Positions 49,785 to 58,183 of a stretch of 64,000 bases of DNA are shown in pieces. The stretch covers positions 1 through 64,000 of the forward strand of contig NZ_JAFICD010000005.1 of the NCBI RefSeq assembly GCF_017833525.1, given 5' to 3'. Under the pieces are notes generated by a model. The model was not told where the DNA came from. It searched no databases and saw nothing but the letters and a program-made list of their open reading frames with translations. The position numbers and the translations under genes are program-made. Origin of the DNA: Duganella sp. 1411. Its GTDB lineage: Bacteria > Pseudomonadota > Gammaproteobacteria > Burkholderiales > Burkholderiaceae_D. The stretch's first letter is position 1. Every line of letters starts with the position of its first letter.

Positions 49785-51453
49785 GATTGAGCTCCAGTAA
49801 AGTGGTTTCCCCCTGCCGCACCAGATCCAGCCCGGCGCTGCGCGCCAGCCGGAATCCCATCGTCGCGGCTTCCTCCTTCATGCGCGAAACCGGCGCGCGG
49901 GTGCAGATCATTTCGCGCATGGCGTCGTTCAAGATCAATACCTCCGCCACGGCCTTGCGGCCCTTGTAGCCGGTGCCGCGGCAATGCCCGCAGCCGGCGC
50001 CCGCCTTGAAGCGCCATTCGCCGACCTGATCCGGCGTCAGGCCGCTGTCCTTCAAGTCCTGCGGATCGGGTTCGATATCGACCGCGCAATGCTCGCAATT
50101 GAGCCGCAGCAGCCGCTGCGCGACGATGCCGTTCAGCGCGGCGGCAAAGCTGTACGGGTCCACGCCCATGTGCAGGAAGCGGCCGACCACGTCGAACACG
50201 TTGTTGGCGTGGACGGTCGTAAAGACAAGGTGGCCCGTCAGCGAGGCCTGCACCGCGATCTGCGCCGTTTCGTCGTCGCGGATTTCGCCGATCATGATCT
50301 TGTCCGGATCGTGCCGCAGGATGGAGCGCAGGCCGCGCGCGAAGGTCAGGCCCTTCTTTTCGTTGACGGGAATTTGCAGCACGCGCGGCAGGCGGTACTC
50401 CACCGGATCCTCGATGGTGACGATCTTGTCGCGTCCCGTGTTGATCTCGGTGATGGCCGCGTACAGCGTGGTGGTCTTGCCGGAGCCGGTCGGCCCGGTC
50501 ACCAGCAGCATGCCGTGCGGCTTGGCGGCCAGGCGCCGGATCTGCACGATGGCGTCGCTGTTGAGGCCCAGGCTTTCCAGCCGCAGCGCCTGCGCGGCCT
50601 CGGTCAGCGCGCGTCGGTCCAGCAGCCGCAGCACCGCGTCCTCGCCGAAGATGTTGGGCATGATCGAGACGCGGAAATCGATCTCGCTGCCCTTGACGCG
50701 CACCTTGAAGCGGCCGTCCTGCGGCACGCGGCGCTCGGCGATGTCCAGTTCCGCCAGCACCTTGATGCGGGAGATGATCTGCTCCGCCATCTGCAGGCCC
50801 TGCACCTGGCCGGCCTGCACCAGCACCCCGTCGACGCGGTATTTGATGACCAGGCTGGCCGCGTCGCATTCGAGGTGGATATCGCTGGCCTGGAATTTGA
50901 GGGCGTCGTAGATGGTCGAGTTGACCAGCTTGACGACCGGGCTGCTGTCTTCGCTGATGCGTATCAGCGAGATGTCCTCGATGCTCTGATCGAGGCCGGC
51001 CAGCTCGCCGTGGCTGCCGTCCTCCATCATGTCCTGCATGGCCTGCTGCACGTTCTCCTGCTGCGCCAGATAGGCCGTCAGGTCGTCCGGATGCGCCAGC
51101 GCCACCGTGTAGCCGGCGCCGATCGCGTAGTCGGCCCACTGCAAGGTGTCGTCCGCGAACGGATTGCCGATGACGAGCACCGGCGGGCCGCCCTCCGCGC
51201 GCAGCAGCACGCATTCGCGCTGGGCGCAATCGGTGAAGGGCAGCAGGTCGAAAGCGGGCATCGCCGCCTGCAGTCTGGCCATCGGCCAGGCCGGATAGCA
51301 GAACAACTGCGCCAGCTGGCGCGTGAATTCCTCCGGCGTCAGGCCCGATGCCTCCTCCATCACCGTCATCGGCGGGCGGCCCTGCGCCAGCGCGGCGGCG
51401 CGCGCGTTGTGCAGCATCTCGGGGCCGAGGACGGCCGGTTCGCGTGCATTCAT
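49771..51453 (-). CDS. GspE/PilB-family secretion ATPase
   Basis: A 560-residue hexameric assembly ATPase. The N-terminal 150 residues are an N1E/MshEN-type domain. The ATPase core has Walker A GPTGSGKT at residues 320-328, the Asp boxes and Walker B in IVTIEDPVEYRL and KIMIGEIRDDET, and the zinc-type Cys pairs CEHC and CGHC (about residues 472-510) as in GspE. It powers pseudopilus extension. The ATG at 51453 overlaps the GspF-like stop (ATGA). Confidence 0.93.
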   Translation of the reverse strand: MNAREPAVLGPEMLHNARAAALAQGRPPMTVMEEASGLTPEEFTRQLAQLFCYPAWPMARLQAAMPAFDLLPFTDCAQRECVLLRAEGGPPVLVIGNPFADDTLQWADYAIGAGYTVALAHPDDLTAYLAQQENVQQAMQDMMEDGSHGELAGLDQSIEDISLIRISEDSSPVVKLVNSTIYDALKFQASDIHLECDAASLVIKYRVDGVLVQAGQVQGLQMAEQIISRIKVLAELDIAERRVPQDGRFKVRVKGSEIDFRVSIMPNIFGEDAVLRLLDRRALTEAAQALRLESLGLNSDAIVQIRRLAAKPHGMLLVTGPTGSGKTTTLYAAITEINTGRDKIVTIEDPVEYRLPRVLQIPVNEKKGLTFARGLRSILRHDPDKIMIGEIRDDETAQIAVQASLTGHLVFTTVHANNVFDVVGRFLHMGVDPYSFAAALNGIVAQRLLRLNCEHCAVDIEPDPQDLKDSGLTPDQVGEWRFKAGAGCGHCRGTGYKGRKAVAEVLILNDAMREMICTRAPVSRMKEEAATMGFRLARSAGLDLVRQGETTLLELNRVTY

Positions 51454-52652
51454 GACAAACTCCCCGCCAACTCGAAGATCGGCATGTACATCAACACCAC
51501 CACGCCGCCGATCACCACCCCGATCAGCGTCATCAACACCGGCTCGAGCAGGCGCGAAGCCCAATCGACCCAGCGCGCGAATTCCTCGTCGTGGAACTTG
51601 GCCGAGCGTTCCAGCATGTCGCCCAGGCGGCCGGTGTTCTCGCCCACCTTGAGCAGCGATTGCGCCACCGGCGTGGCGAGCGCGTTCTGTTCCAGCGCGG
51701 TGGAAAAGGGCAGCCCCTGTTCGACCGCACGCCGTGTCTGCACCAGCTGCTGTTGTTGCGCGGGCAGCAGCATGGCGTTGGTCATCGCCAGCGCCCTGGC
51801 CAGCGGTATGCCCGCGTGCAGCAGCAGGCTGAGGGCGCGGTAAAAACGCGCCAGCCGGAATTCGGCCGCCTTGGCCGACAACACCGGCAGCCGCAGCACC
51901 GCCAGCACCAGCCGCTGGCGCAGCGCGGCGTTGGCCAGGCCGACCACCACGGCCAGGCAGATGGCGCCCAGCGCGCCGGCGCACAGCCACGGGTGGGCCG
52001 CCAGCGTTTGGCCGAAGCCGAGCAGCATCCGCGACGCCCAGGGGATGTCACGGCCGGAGCTTTCGTACACCACGCTGAATTTGGGCACCACGTACCCCAT
52101 CAAGAACAGCGTGACCAGCGTGCCGACCACCAGCAGCATGGCCGGATAGATCGCCGCCGAGACGAGTTTTTTGCGGATGGCGTCGAACTGCAGCTGGTAG
52201 CCGACGAAGCGCGCCAGCGCCTCGGGCAGGTTGCCGGAGCGTTCGGCCGCGCGCACGGTGGCGACGTACAGTTCGGGGAAGACGGCCGGGAAGTCGGCCA
52301 GGGTGTCGGAAAAGCTTTTGCCTTGCTGGAGCGAGCGCTGGATCGCCGTCAGCGTGGCGCGCGCGCCAGCGCGGCTTTCCTTGTTGAGCAGCGTGGCGGT
52401 GGCCTCGCTCAGATTGAGTCCCGCTTCAAGCAGCGCCAGTAGCTCCTGGCTGAATTGCAGCAGCGGGAACGGCTGCTTGCTGATACCGGAGCGTACACGC
52501 TCCCCCGCACCCGTGTTGCCGGTGCCGTCGATGGCCAGCACGCGCCAGCCGTTGCGCGCCGCCTGCCGGATCGCCTCCGCCTCGCTGGCGGCGTCGATCG
52601 CTATGGTTTGCCGGCCGCCAGGCCCGCCCTGCACTTGTAATCGAAACTGCAT
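51450..52652 (-). CDS. GspF/PilC-family platform protein
   Basis: A 400-residue polytopic inner-membrane protein with two T2SSF repeats. The first includes LLQFSQELLALLEAGLNLSE then GKSFSDTLADFPAVFPELYV; membrane segments are near IYPAMLLVVGTLVTLFLMGY, LGAICLAVVVGLA and, at the end, LIGVVIGGVVVLMYMPIFEL. It recruits the ATPase. The ATG at 52652 is chosen (MQFRLQVQGGPGG); one at 52676 adds a basic tail. The upstream M4 protease gene is only 68 bases away. Confidence 0.92.
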   Translation of the reverse strand: MQFRLQVQGGPGGRQTIAIDAASEAEAIRQAARNGWRVLAIDGTGNTGAGERVRSGISKQPFPLLQFSQELLALLEAGLNLSEATATLLNKESRAGARATLTAIQRSLQQGKSFSDTLADFPAVFPELYVATVRAAERSGNLPEALARFVGYQLQFDAIRKKLVSAAIYPAMLLVVGTLVTLFLMGYVVPKFSVVYESSGRDIPWASRMLLGFGQTLAAHPWLCAGALGAICLAVVVGLANAALRQRLVLAVLRLPVLSAKAAEFRLARFYRALSLLLHAGIPLARALAMTNAMLLPAQQQQLVQTRRAVEQGLPFSTALEQNALATPVAQSLLKVGENTGRLGDMLERSAKFHDEEFARWVDWASRLLEPVLMTLIGVVIGGVVVLMYMPIFELAGSLS

Positions 52653-52719
52653 CGCATTCTTTGGCTTCCTGGTCAAAAACAGGGCGGCGACCGATGTGCC
52701 GGCGCCGCCCCCTTTACCC

Positions 52720-55266
52720 TTATTGCGTGATCAGGCTGACCTTATCGACCACGAACGAGGTTTGCAGCGACGAATCCTCCGTCATCGCGAACGACAGCGT
52801 CACCGTCTGGCCCTTGTAGGAGACCAGGTTGAAGCTGCGGGTCTGGTAGCCGCTGGCCGCGTTGGCATTCGAGTACGTGGCCAGGGTTCCCAGCACGGTG
52901 CCCGCGCTGTTTTTCACGGTCACGACCAGTTTGTCGTAGGCGGTGCTGCCGCTTTCGGCGGTGTCGATATGCAGCGCGAACGTCAGCGTGGCGGCGGTGG
53001 CGGTCGACGGAATCGCCACGCTCTGGGTCAGCGTTTCGGTCGCCGTTGCGCCGTTGCCGCCCAACCAGGCGTAACGCGTGCCCTCGAACGCCGTCTGGCC
53101 GGTGAAGGTGCCGATCACGCCGGTGGTGCCGGCCCAACCGGTGGTGCCGGACTCGAAGCCGCCGTTGACGATCTTCTCGGACGAGCTGCTGCTGCCGACG
53201 GTCAGCGTGGCGTTGCCCGAGGTCGCGGTCTTGACCGGCGACGACGAATCGCTGACGACGGCGTTGAACACCGCGCCGTTGTCGGCCGTTTGCGCCGTCA
53301 ACGAATAGGTGGCCGAGGTGGCGCCGCTGATCACCGCGCCGTTGCGGTACCACTTGTAGGTGTACGGCGAGGTGCCGCCGCTGGCGCCCACGCTGAACGA
53401 GGCGGTGGCGCCGGCGGCCACGGTCACGCTGGCCGGCTGGGTCGTGATCGAGACGCCGGAGCCGCCGGCCACTTCGTCGACGTCGGCGCCCACGTTGATG
53501 GCCGCGTAGGCGCGCTGCACGGCGATGGCTTCCTTCGAGCCGGTGCCGTACAGCTCCTGCGCCGCCAGCAGCACCTTGGCGCGGGCGTCGGCGTAGTTGG
53601 TCGACGACGTGAACTTGGTGGTCAGCGCCTTGAACCAGATGCGATAGGCCTTGTCGTTGCCGATACCGGTCATCGCGGCCGGGCTCTTGGTCAGATACTG
53701 GCTGTAGTAGTCGCTGCTGGAGGTGGCGTTCGATCCCTGCGACAGGAAGTAGAACATGCGGTTGTTAGGACCGCTCGACAGGTGGACGTCGAGGTTCTTG
53801 ATCGTGCTGCTCCACGCGTTCGGGCTGGCGCCGTCCTTGCTCGGTTTGTACAGCCAGCGCAGCGGCTGGCCGCTCTTGGAGATCTCCTTGCCGGTCATCC
53901 AGTCGTTGCCGGCCGGGACGACGGTGCCGGTGCCGCCGGCGCGGGCGTAGGCTTCGACCATCTCGCCGCCGATGTCGGAGTTCGATTCGTTCAAGCCGCC
54001 CGACTCGCCGGCATAGGTCAGGTTGGAGGTGGCGTCGGTGATCCCGTGCGACATCTCGTGGCCGATCACGTCGATCGAACCCAGGTTGTTGAAGCTGCTG
54101 CCGCCGTCGCCGATGTACATGCATTTGCAGCTCGGATCGAAGAAGGCGTTGTCGTAGGCGGTATCGACGTGGGCGGCGATGTAGGTCGCCGTGTTGTTGC
54201 CGTCGAGGGACTGCCAACCCAGCACGTTCTTGTTGGTGTCGTAGGTGTTCATCAGGCCCCACAGCGCGTTGACGGCGGCGGTCTGGCCGTTGGCGTTGGT
54301 GGTGCTGCCGCCGGCGATGTACTGCTTGCCGTCGCCCCAGGTGTTGGTGCTGTTGGTGTAGATGGTGCCCGGGCTCGGGCTGTCGGCCGATGCGTGGTTG
54401 GCGTTGGTGATGGCCATGCCGCCGAACTTGCCGCCGGTGCCGCGCGTGGAGTCGAGCATCTGGAAGGTGCTGCCCGATTGCGAGGTGTTGATCGGGACCG
54501 CGCCGTTGTACTGGCTGTTGCCGGTGCCGACCACGGTTTGCAGCGCTTTCCATTGCGCGACGACGGCGCCGGTCTTGGCGTCGAGGATGGTGTCGTAGTA
54601 GACCGGCTTGCGGTCCTGCGACATGCGCGTTTGCACATAGTAGGCCAGCACGTAGCGGTCGACCACTTCCTCCAGATCCGTCGCGTTGAGCGCGGCCTCG
54701 GATTTGTTGAGGGCCGACGGCACGCGCACCGATTTCATCACCGGATAGATCAGCAGCTCGGCGCTTGGCGCCCAGCGGTGCACGGCGCGCGGCGAAACCA
54801 CCTTGACCACCTTGTCGATCGCCTCGGTGGCGCTCAGCGCCGGCGTCAGGTCCGCCACCGCGGCGGCCAGCGGACGGCCGGAGTCCGCGCCGGCGTTGGC
54901 GCCGTTCGCGTTCAATCCGGCGCGGCGGTCGGCCACCGATTCGCTGACGATGTCGCCGGCGCTGTTGGTCACCACCACCGATTCGGAACCGAACACGCGC
55001 AGGCCTTTGTAGGTGTGCTGCGCGCGGGTGATCTTCTGGCCGACGACGCCGGGGTGCTGGCTTGCGATGCGGAAGCCGTTGTCGCCGCCGACGCCGCGCT
55101 GGGCGTCGAGGGCGGTCAGTTTGGCGACCAGTCCCGCGCTCTCTTGTGGAGAGGCGAGGTTGACTGGCGCCGCCATCAGCGGGCCGGCCGCGTGCGCGGC
55201 GTTGGTGGCCAGGATCGGCAATGCGGCGACGACGGATGCGGTAAGTAGGGTCTTACGTAGGTTCAT
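52720..55266 (-). CDS. M4 metalloprotease with Ig-like insert and C-terminal beta domain
   Basis: An 848-residue paralogue of the protease at 41499-43727. Signal peptide to about residue 26 (NAAHAAG), then FTP and PepSY propeptide. Zinc site HEMSH (H403, E404, H407) and E427 in GLNESNSDIGG; catalytic-His segment LDVHLSSGPNNR. It differs in having about 85 residues of an Ig-like domain (VSITTQPASVTVAAGATASF to the NATLTVG end) before the shared 140-residue C-terminal domain. The two are near identical for long stretches, so a recent duplication is likely. First gene of the minus-strand run; a possible promoter lies upstream. Confidence 0.93.
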   Translation of the reverse strand: MNLRKTLLTASVVAALPILATNAAHAAGPLMAAPVNLASPQESAGLVAKLTALDAQRGVGGDNGFRIASQHPGVVGQKITRAQHTYKGLRVFGSESVVVTNSAGDIVSESVADRRAGLNANGANAGADSGRPLAAAVADLTPALSATEAIDKVVKVVSPRAVHRWAPSAELLIYPVMKSVRVPSALNKSEAALNATDLEEVVDRYVLAYYVQTRMSQDRKPVYYDTILDAKTGAVVAQWKALQTVVGTGNSQYNGAVPINTSQSGSTFQMLDSTRGTGGKFGGMAITNANHASADSPSPGTIYTNSTNTWGDGKQYIAGGSTTNANGQTAAVNALWGLMNTYDTNKNVLGWQSLDGNNTATYIAAHVDTAYDNAFFDPSCKCMYIGDGGSSFNNLGSIDVIGHEMSHGITDATSNLTYAGESGGLNESNSDIGGEMVEAYARAGGTGTVVPAGNDWMTGKEISKSGQPLRWLYKPSKDGASPNAWSSTIKNLDVHLSSGPNNRMFYFLSQGSNATSSSDYYSQYLTKSPAAMTGIGNDKAYRIWFKALTTKFTSSTNYADARAKVLLAAQELYGTGSKEAIAVQRAYAAINVGADVDEVAGGSGVSITTQPASVTVAAGATASFSVGASGGTSPYTYKWYRNGAVISGATSATYSLTAQTADNGAVFNAVVSDSSSPVKTATSGNATLTVGSSSSSEKIVNGGFESGTTGWAGTTGVIGTFTGQTAFEGTRYAWLGGNGATATETLTQSVAIPSTATAATLTFALHIDTAESGSTAYDKLVVTVKNSAGTVLGTLATYSNANAASGYQTRSFNLVSYKGQTVTLSFAMTEDSSLQTSFVVDKVSLITQ

Positions 55267-55398
55267 CTCTTCTCCAGGATAGGTGTGTGCGCGAAGGTTT
55301 GCCTGGCCATGGTGGCGGCCAACTCGGCGTCTCCGATGCCGCGCTGGCGGATGGCTGTGCGGCGATTTTTGTGCGTCAAAACGGCGAGTAGAGGGGAC

Positions 55399-55426
55399 AC
55401 TATTCTTTTCAAGATCGCGATGTCAA
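55399..55426 (-). promoter_or_regulatory. Candidate sigma70 promoter for the protease gene
   Basis: On the minus strand TTGACA (55421-55426) and AATAGT (55399-55404, 4 of 6 matches) are spaced by 16 bases, about 130 bases upstream of the M4 protease start. This is a by-eye match in AT-rich DNA that needs a transcript start to confirm. Confidence 0.4.
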
Positions 55427-55456
55427 AAAATTTAGAAAATTGGTCGCGGATGAAAA

Positions 55457-55478
55457 AAATGTCTCAAATGAGACATTT
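55457..55478. promoter_or_regulatory. Perfect palindrome, likely operator
   Basis: A perfect inverted repeat AAATGTCTCA and TGAGACATTT with a 2-base centre. It lies about 30 bases upstream of the candidate promoter for the protease gene. The size and symmetry fit a site for a dimeric activator or repressor; the protein that binds it is unknown. It also lies upstream of the divergent ACT-domain gene. Confidence 0.5.
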
Positions 55479-55679
55479 CGCGGGCGTGGCTATCACTTTG
55501 GAGGGGCTTGGCGCTAACACGGAAGACGCATTAGCACGCGCACGATTGGCGCAATTTGTCGCAAATCAATCAGGAAGTTGATCGTTGACATAAGTTTCGG
55601 TTGCTACGCAACACTATGCTCATCTTTTCAGCAAGGCTGTTGCAAATTTTTAATCTTGCGAATTAAACTAGGTCAAACC

Positions 55680-56023
55680 GGCCGTGGCTAGTCGCCGCGA
55701 GCGGGTGCATAAAAAGCGCAGGGGCACGATCCCGCAAGCGCGACCCGGGAACTTCAGGAAAAGAGAAAATGATCACACACCCTCAACACGTTTGCATGTC
55801 CGCCCACGCGCTGCGCGCCAACCGCACCGGCCTGCCTCCCCCCACCTAGCGCGTCGCGCGTTTGGTCACGTTAGCTGCGTATCGGCCGCCGGCCAGTCCC
55901 TATCCGGGACGCCGGGGCGGATATCGTATCGTCCCGCGGACGCCGATCACGGTGGGCCGCCGGACGCGGCGCCAGCTAGTTGTTCAGGTTTTGTCCGCCG
56001 GCGCGCGGACAGGGGGATCTTTT
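55680..56023 (+). other. Long leader upstream of ACT-domain gene with possible leader peptide
   Basis: No gene of recognisable family lies between 55479 and 56023. The 55630-55760 stretch is rich in potential stems (GCGGGTGCAT...GATCCCGC and GCGC...GCGC) and is followed by a 26-codon open frame at 55769-55849 that starts MITHPQHVCMSAHALRANRT, with an AGGAAAAGAG site before its ATG. The frame is followed by more GC-rich stem-forming sequence to the ACT-domain start. It could be an attenuator or structured leader. I could not match it to a known riboswitch. Confidence 0.35.
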
Positions 56024-56680
56024 ATGCAGTCGATTGCCACCAAAGTAGAACGCATCGTCATGGAGTCGTCCTTCCTGATCGAGGGACTGAGACGGGGGTT
56101 GATCAATTTATCGGAGCTGGCGCGCCAGCTGCAGCCGCAGATCGAGAGCGATCTGTGGAAGCCGGTGGGCCAGGCGGCGGTGGTGATGGCGCTGCGGCGC
56201 GTCGCCGAACGGCTGCCCGAGCAGCCCAGCAGGGGGATCTCGCTGGTGCACAAGACCGGCGAACTGACCACGCGCACGGAGCTGACCGAATATACGTTCC
56301 GCCACTCCGACAGCATCCACGACTGCCATCGCGAGCTGCTGGCCAAGGCCGAGCCGCTGCGCGGCGCGTTCGTGACGGTCACGCGCGGCGTCAACGAGGT
56401 GATGGTGATCTGCAGCCGGGTGCTGGCGCAGGTGGTGGAAGAGGTGTTCGCCGGCGAGCGGCTGCTCGCGCGGCAGGACGATCTGAACGCCGTGACCCTG
56501 CACCTCAATCCCGACACCAGCCGCGAGCCGGGCATCTATCACGCGATACTCAAGCAGCTGGCGTGGGACAAGATCAACCTGGTCAACATGATCTGCACCT
56601 ACACCGAGCTGACCATCCTGCTCAAGCAGGAGCAGACCGGCGCGGCGTTCTCGGTGCTGTCACGGCTGGCGATGCACTAG
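56024..56680 (+). CDS. ACT-domain protein of unknown function
   Basis: A 218-residue protein. The N-terminal 70 residues are helical (SSFLIEGLRRGLINLSELAR then DLWKPVGQAAVVMALRRVAE), perhaps an HTH-like part. The rest contains two ACT-like halves: residues about 90-140 and the better match PGIYHAILKQLAWDKINLVN then MICTYTELTILLKQEQTGAA, which resembles the aspartokinase regulatory ACT pattern. ACT domains bind amino acids to control a partner. No enzyme is attached. The ATG at 56024 is preceded by an AGGGGGAT site. It converges on argH, 9 bases away. Confidence 0.65.
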   Translation: MQSIATKVERIVMESSFLIEGLRRGLINLSELARQLQPQIESDLWKPVGQAAVVMALRRVAERLPEQPSRGISLVHKTGELTTRTELTEYTFRHSDSIHDCHRELLAKAEPLRGAFVTVTRGVNEVMVICSRVLAQVVEEVFAGERLLARQDDLNAVTLHLNPDTSREPGIYHAILKQLAWDKINLVNMICTYTELTILLKQEQTGAAFSVLSRLAMH

Positions 56681-56689
56681 CGCGGTCAG

Positions 56690-58087
56690 TTATTTAGCCA
56701 GTTGTTCGCGCACGCGGGCGATGGCCTTGCGCACCTGGTTCGGCGCGGTGCCGCCGACGTGGTCGCGCGCCGCCACCGAGCCCTCGAGCGTGAGCACGGC
56801 GAACACGTCGTCCTCGATCAGCGTCGAGTAGGCGCGCAGCTGGTCGAGCGTCATCTCGGCCAGGTCGATCCTCAGGTCGTCGCAGGCGCGCACGGCGTGG
56901 GCCACCGCCTCGTGGGCGTCGCGGAACGGCAGGCCTTTCTTGACCAGGTAGTCGGCCAGGTCGGTCGCGGTGGCGTAGCCCTGCAGCGCGGCGGCGCGCA
57001 TCGCCTCCGGCTTGACGCTGATGCCGCCGGCCATGTCGGCGAAGATGCGCAAGGTGTCGACCACGGTGTCGACGGTGTCGAACAGCGGTTCCTTGTCTTC
57101 CTGGTTGTCCTTGTTGTAGGCCAGCGGCTGGCCCTTCATCAAGGTCAGAAGGCCCATCAGGTGGCCGTAAACGCGGCCCGTTTTGCCACGCGCCAGTTCC
57201 GGCACGTCCGGGTTTTTCTTTTGCGGCATGATCGACGAGCCGGTGCAGAAGCGGTCGGCGATGTCGATGAAGCCCACGCGTGGGCTCATCCAGATCACCA
57301 GCTCCTCGGACATGCGCGACACGTGCGTCATGATCAGCGAGGCGGCGGCGGTGAATTCGATCGCGAAGTCGCGGTCGGAGACGGCGTCCAGCGAGTTGTG
57401 GCACACGTCGTCGAAGCCGAGCGTTTTGGCCACGCGCACGCGGTCGATCGGGAAGGTGGTGCCGGCCAGCGCGGCGGCGCCCAGCGGCAGGCGGTTGACG
57501 CGCTTGCGGCAATCGAGCATGCGCTCGGCGTCGCGGCCGAACATTTCGACATAGGCCAGCATGTGGTGGCCGAAGGTGATCGGCTGCGCCACCTGCATGT
57601 GGGTGAAGCCGGGCATGATGGTGTCGGCGTTTTTCTCGGCCAGGTCGGTCAGCGCGCCGCGCAGGGCGCCGATCAGTTCGACCACGTCGTCGATGGCGCT
57701 GCGCACGTACAGGCGGATGTCGGTGGCCACCTGGTCGTTGCGGGAGCGGCCGGTGTGCAGGCGCTTGCCGGCGTCGCCAACCAGTTCGGTCAGGCGTTTT
57801 TCGATATTCAGGTGGACGTCTTCCAGGTCGAGCAGCCACTCGAACTGGCCGGCCTCGATCTCGGACGAGATCTGCGCCATGCCGCGCTCGATCTCGGCGC
57901 GGTCGGCGGCGCTGATGATGCCCTGCGCGGCCAGCATCTCGGCGTGCGCCAGCGAGCCCTGGATGTCGGCTTTGGCCAGGCGCTTGTCGAAGAATACGGA
58001 GGCGGTATAGCGTTTAACGAGGTCGGAAACGGGTTCGTTGAAGCGGGCCGACCAGGCTTCGCTCTTTTTGGAAAGTTGTGCGGTCAT
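56690..58087 (-). CDS. argH: Argininosuccinate lyase
   Basis: A 465-residue lyase that splits argininosuccinate to arginine and fumarate, the last step of arginine synthesis. Conserved block 1 is LHTGRSRNDQVATDIRLYVR and block 2 is TGSSIMPQKKNPDVPELARG, the superfamily signature containing the catalytic Ser loop; SLDAVSDRDFAIEFTAAASL lies between. Length is normal. The start at 58087 matches the family. It is a single gene, convergent with the ACT-domain gene. Confidence 0.97.
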   Translation of the reverse strand: MTAQLSKKSEAWSARFNEPVSDLVKRYTASVFFDKRLAKADIQGSLAHAEMLAAQGIISAADRAEIERGMAQISSEIEAGQFEWLLDLEDVHLNIEKRLTELVGDAGKRLHTGRSRNDQVATDIRLYVRSAIDDVVELIGALRGALTDLAEKNADTIMPGFTHMQVAQPITFGHHMLAYVEMFGRDAERMLDCRKRVNRLPLGAAALAGTTFPIDRVRVAKTLGFDDVCHNSLDAVSDRDFAIEFTAAASLIMTHVSRMSEELVIWMSPRVGFIDIADRFCTGSSIMPQKKNPDVPELARGKTGRVYGHLMGLLTLMKGQPLAYNKDNQEDKEPLFDTVDTVVDTLRIFADMAGGISVKPEAMRAAALQGYATATDLADYLVKKGLPFRDAHEAVAHAVRACDDLRIDLAEMTLDQLRAYSTLIEDDVFAVLTLEGSVAARDHVGGTAPNQVRKAIARVREQLAK

Positions 58088-58183
58088 AGTGGTGGGGATG
58101 GTTTTCGCGGTATTGGTGTGACGGATTATAAACCGTCAAGTGCTCAAAAATATGTCATTATTGCTATTTTGGCCACGTAAAAC

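Noticed and set aside
52231..55248. A 1005-codon open frame on the plus strand
   Set aside because: Antisense to GspF and the M4 protease. Composition is Gly, Val, Arg, Asp-rich with no domain.
55540..55570. A sigma54-like GG...GC pattern near TTGGCGCAATTTGTCGC
   Set aside because: The GG to GC spacing is 11 instead of 10 bases and the TTGCA part is poor.
55285..55581. A 98-codon plus-strand frame upstream of the ACT-domain gene
   Set aside because: No family similarity, no ribosome site, and it covers the candidate protease promoter and palindrome on the other strand.
55640..55765. Possible c-di-GMP or other known riboswitch in the leader
   Set aside because: The conserved GEMM, glycine, TPP or SAM core motifs are not present; only generic stems are visible.
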